Assembly (NCBI GenBank): GCA_035196065.1
Contig: CP136575.1
Coordinates: 62,001-126,000 of the forward strand
Length of the DNA stretch: 64,000 nucleotides
From: Sphingobium sp.
GTDB taxonomy: Bacteria > Pseudomonadota > Alphaproteobacteria > Sphingomonadales > Sphingomonadaceae
Direction: 5' to 3'
The notes under the pieces were generated by a model that saw only the letters and a list, made by a program, of their open reading frames with translations, did not search any database and was not told the origin of the DNA. Shown here one piece after another: positions 62,212 to 64,000 of this stretch. Position 1 is the stretch's first letter. Each line of letters starts with the position of its first letter. The position numbers and the translations under genes were made by a program.

Positions 62212-63513
62212 TCAATCTCCCAAAATGTGCATAACCATCGGTTCGCCCTGCAGGCTGTCTGAGCCGGCAAGCGTCGCGAGTGTGTCTGTAATGGCTTGTT
62301 CGCGGGCCTCGTGCGTCACCATCGCGATCAGCGCGCTGCCATCGGCAACCTCGCGCTGGATCAGGCTTTCGATCGAGAGGCCAGCATCGCGCATTGCGGC
62401 GGCGATTTCGGCAAGTACGCCCGGCCGGTCGGCAACGAGCATGCGAAGATAGGTCTTGTTGATCCGGTGCGCGGCAGCGGCGCGGGGCAGCTCTTCAAGT
62501 TCGGCGGTCGGCACCGAAAAAGCGGGACCAGTTTCCTTGCGCGCAATATCAACAAGATCAGCAACGACCGCCGACGCCGTCGGTCGATCGCCCGCGCCGG
62601 CGCCCTGAAAGAGAAGCCGCCCCGAAAAATTGCCTTCCGCCACCACTGCATTAGTCGCGCCCATCACATTGGCGAGCGGATGGTCAAGCGAGACAAGGCA
62701 AGGCTGAACGCGCTGAAAAAGGGAGAACTCACCATTTCCGCCATCAACCTCAGCCAGCCCGATCAGACGGATGCGGTAACCCAGCGCTTTGGCCTGGGCG
62801 ATATCGGCTGCGATGATCTTGCGAATACCGCGGATATCCACGCCATCAAAGTCGATCCGGCTGCCAAAGCTTAAAGATGCAAGGATGGAGAGCTTGTGCG
62901 CGGCATCGACGCCATCAATATCAAAACTGGGATCAGCCTCGGCAAAGCCCTTTGCCTGCGCATCGGCAAGGACGTCGGCAAAATCGCGCCCTTCGCGTTC
63001 CATTGCCGACAGGATGAAATTGCAGGTACCGTTGAGAATGCCATACACCCGGTCAATCCGGTTCGCCGCCGCGCCATCGCGCAGCCCCTGAATCACAGGA
63101 ATGCCGCCGGCCACTGCTGCTTCAAATTTCAGCGGTGCATTTTTCGCCTCCGCCAACGCGCCAAGTTCGGCACCGTGGTGCGCGATCATTGCCTTGTTGG
63201 CGGTGACAAGCGCGCGCCCGACGCCGAGGGTTTCACGCGCCAAAGTCAGGGCGGGACCGTCTGAACCGCCCACCAGTTCGACAACAACGTCGACATCGAC
63301 AGCCGTTGCCAGTTCACCCATATCGTCAACCCAGCGATAAGCTGAAAGATCGACACCACGATCTTTTGAGCGCTCGCGCGCGGTGACAGCGGTGATTTCG
63401 ATGGGTCGGCCGGCGCGGCGCGCAATCAAGGCACGGTTTTCTTCGACTAACTGGATCACCCCGGTTCCGACAGTGCCGAGCCCAGCCAATCCGATACGAA
63501 GCGCCTTAGCCAT
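62212..63513 (-). CDS. hom: Homoserine dehydrogenase with ACT domain
   Basis: 433 residues. NAD(P) loop GLAGLGTVGTGVIQLVEEN, AGGIPVIQGLRDG, NGTCNFILSAMEREG and the catalytic region GIDAAHKL-like DGVDAAHKLSILASLSFG; the C-terminal ACT domain (about 350-425) begins RPGVLAEIAAAMRDAG. It makes homoserine for methionine, threonine and isoleucine. First gene of a two-gene operon with glpX. Confidence 0.95.
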   Translation of the reverse strand: MAKALRIGLAGLGTVGTGVIQLVEENRALIARRAGRPIEITAVTARERSKDRGVDLSAYRWVDDMGELATAVDVDVVVELVGGSDGPALTLARETLGVGRALVTANKAMIAHHGAELGALAEAKNAPLKFEAAVAGGIPVIQGLRDGAAANRIDRVYGILNGTCNFILSAMEREGRDFADVLADAQAKGFAEADPSFDIDGVDAAHKLSILASLSFGSRIDFDGVDIRGIRKIIAADIAQAKALGYRIRLIGLAEVDGGNGEFSLFQRVQPCLVSLDHPLANVMGATNAVVAEGNFSGRLLFQGAGAGDRPTASAVVADLVDIARKETGPAFSVPTAELEELPRAAAAHRINKTYLRMLVADRPGVLAEIAAAMRDAGLSIESLIQREVADGSALIAMVTHEAREQAITDTLATLAGSDSLQGEPMVMHILGD

Positions 63514-63617
63514 AATTCCCCAAAAGTCGACTTGATGCCGCAGCGCCTAGGGCAAATAGCGTCACTTGACCAGCCTTAGCTTGCCCCAAAATGCGACCAA
63601 CCCTATAGGCGCGTGGC

Positions 63618-64000
63618 ATGACAGACCAACCCACCGTCCTCATCCTTGCCGGCAAACGCGACGGCACGCTCGATCCACTCGCTGAACGCGCCGGCGTCAG
63701 CCACAAATGCCGCGTGCCGATCAACGGCAAACCGCTGCTCGAATGGGTGGTCGAGGCAGTCGGCCCGGCCTTCCCCGATGCAAAGGTGCTGATTTCGATC
63801 CATGATCCCGAAGTGATCGCTGATCTGCCGTCAGTTGTAGCGTTGAAAGCAGCAGGTCGGTTGACGCTGTGCGCGGCACAAGCGGGAATCGTCGAAAGTG
63901 TCGAACATGCAATCGAGCAGGCGGGCGGCGACAGTGCGTTTCCGCTTCTGATCACCACGGCCGACAATGTCCTCGCAGAGAGCGACTATCTGCGCGATGT
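63618..64000 (+). CDS. NTP-transferase (MobA-like) domain protein, 3' end cut by window edge
   Basis: 128 codons visible, frame open at the end of the window. The N-terminus MTDQPTVLILAGKRDGTLDP is a variant nucleotide-binding loop (LAGKRDG instead of LAGGxGxR), followed by CRVPINGKPLLEWVVEAVG and the metal-binding ITTADNVL (D of the TADN motif). It belongs to GT-A-type nucleotidyltransferases, but the acceptor cannot be inferred from this part. Divergent from hom. Confidence 0.8.
   Translation, partial: MTDQPTVLILAGKRDGTLDPLAERAGVSHKCRVPINGKPLLEWVVEAVGPAFPDAKVLISIHDPEVIADLPSVVALKAAGRLTLCAAQAGIVESVEHAIEQAGGDSAFPLLITTADNVLAESDYLRD

Noticed and set aside
1-64000. CRISPR arrays, insertion sequences, prophage or rRNA genes
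   Set aside because: No regularly spaced direct repeats, transposase motifs, phage structural genes or rRNA signatures were seen on either strand.

Overview
The window looks like chromosomal DNA from an alphaproteobacterium of the order Sphingomonadales (Sphingopyxis/Sphingorhabdus-like). The evidence is the moderately GC-rich housekeeping genes, a large TonB-dependent receptor, a TonB-ExbB-ExbD-ExbD operon, exosortase-A-associated glycosylation genes, a class I fumarase, a PHA depolymerase, and many small lineage-type conserved proteins. Genus is inference only. I see no insertion sequence, CRISPR array, prophage or rRNA. There is one tRNA gene (tRNA-Ser, anticodon GGA).

Layout. 1-12.5 kb: FAD-linked oxidase, DEAD-box helicase, TonB-dependent receptor, amidohydrolase plus beta-hydroxyacid dehydrogenase, threonine ammonia-lyase, N-degron leucyltransferase and a RcnB-like/glycine-zipper envelope protein. 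12.7-18 kb: an alanine-rich membrane protein, a divergent exosortase-A-associated glycosyltransferase and O-ligase pair, and MscS. 18-24.6 kb: acyl-CoA and polyester metabolism (MaoC hydratase, thiolase, PHA depolymerase), an epimerase and an ABC exporter. 25-27.6 kb: the TonB energy-transduction operon. 28-31 kb: cobalamin adenosyltransferase, a twin-membrane-segment protein, GluQ and an HNH protein. 31.3-35.9 kb: an iron-sulfur photolyase neighbourhood (SDR, DUF2256, ABC1 kinase, DCC thioredoxin-like, photolyase, DUF3429). 36-46.4 kb: an orphan 2Fe-2S subunit, rpsU, FKBP, a two-repeat helical protein, an EamA transporter, fumarase, a molybdenum hydroxylase with XdhC and MocA, and TesB. 46.4-50 kb: nrdAB with a promoter overlapped by probable NrdR boxes.

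50.0-51.9 kb is the clear accessory segment. Just after the strong nrdB terminator is a diverged second copy of the nrdB 3' end. Its stop codon overlaps the start of a nucleotidyltransferase-fold gene, whose stop overlaps a very AT-rich DUF262 gene. This two-gene NTase-DUF262 cassette, attached to a foreign nrdB tail, is my best candidate for an undescribed (possibly defence) system.

52-64 kb returns to ordinary chromosome: DUF952, a thermonuclease-like protein, an NRDE protein, an SRAP/YedK homologue that has lost its catalytic residues, two very small proteins, a cyclophilin, tRNA-Ser, a GH36 alpha-galactosidase, glutathione-dependent formaldehyde dehydrogenase, a ProX-type editing domain, a flavodoxin-fold reductase, GlpX, homoserine dehydrogenase and the start of an NTP-transferase cut by the window edge.
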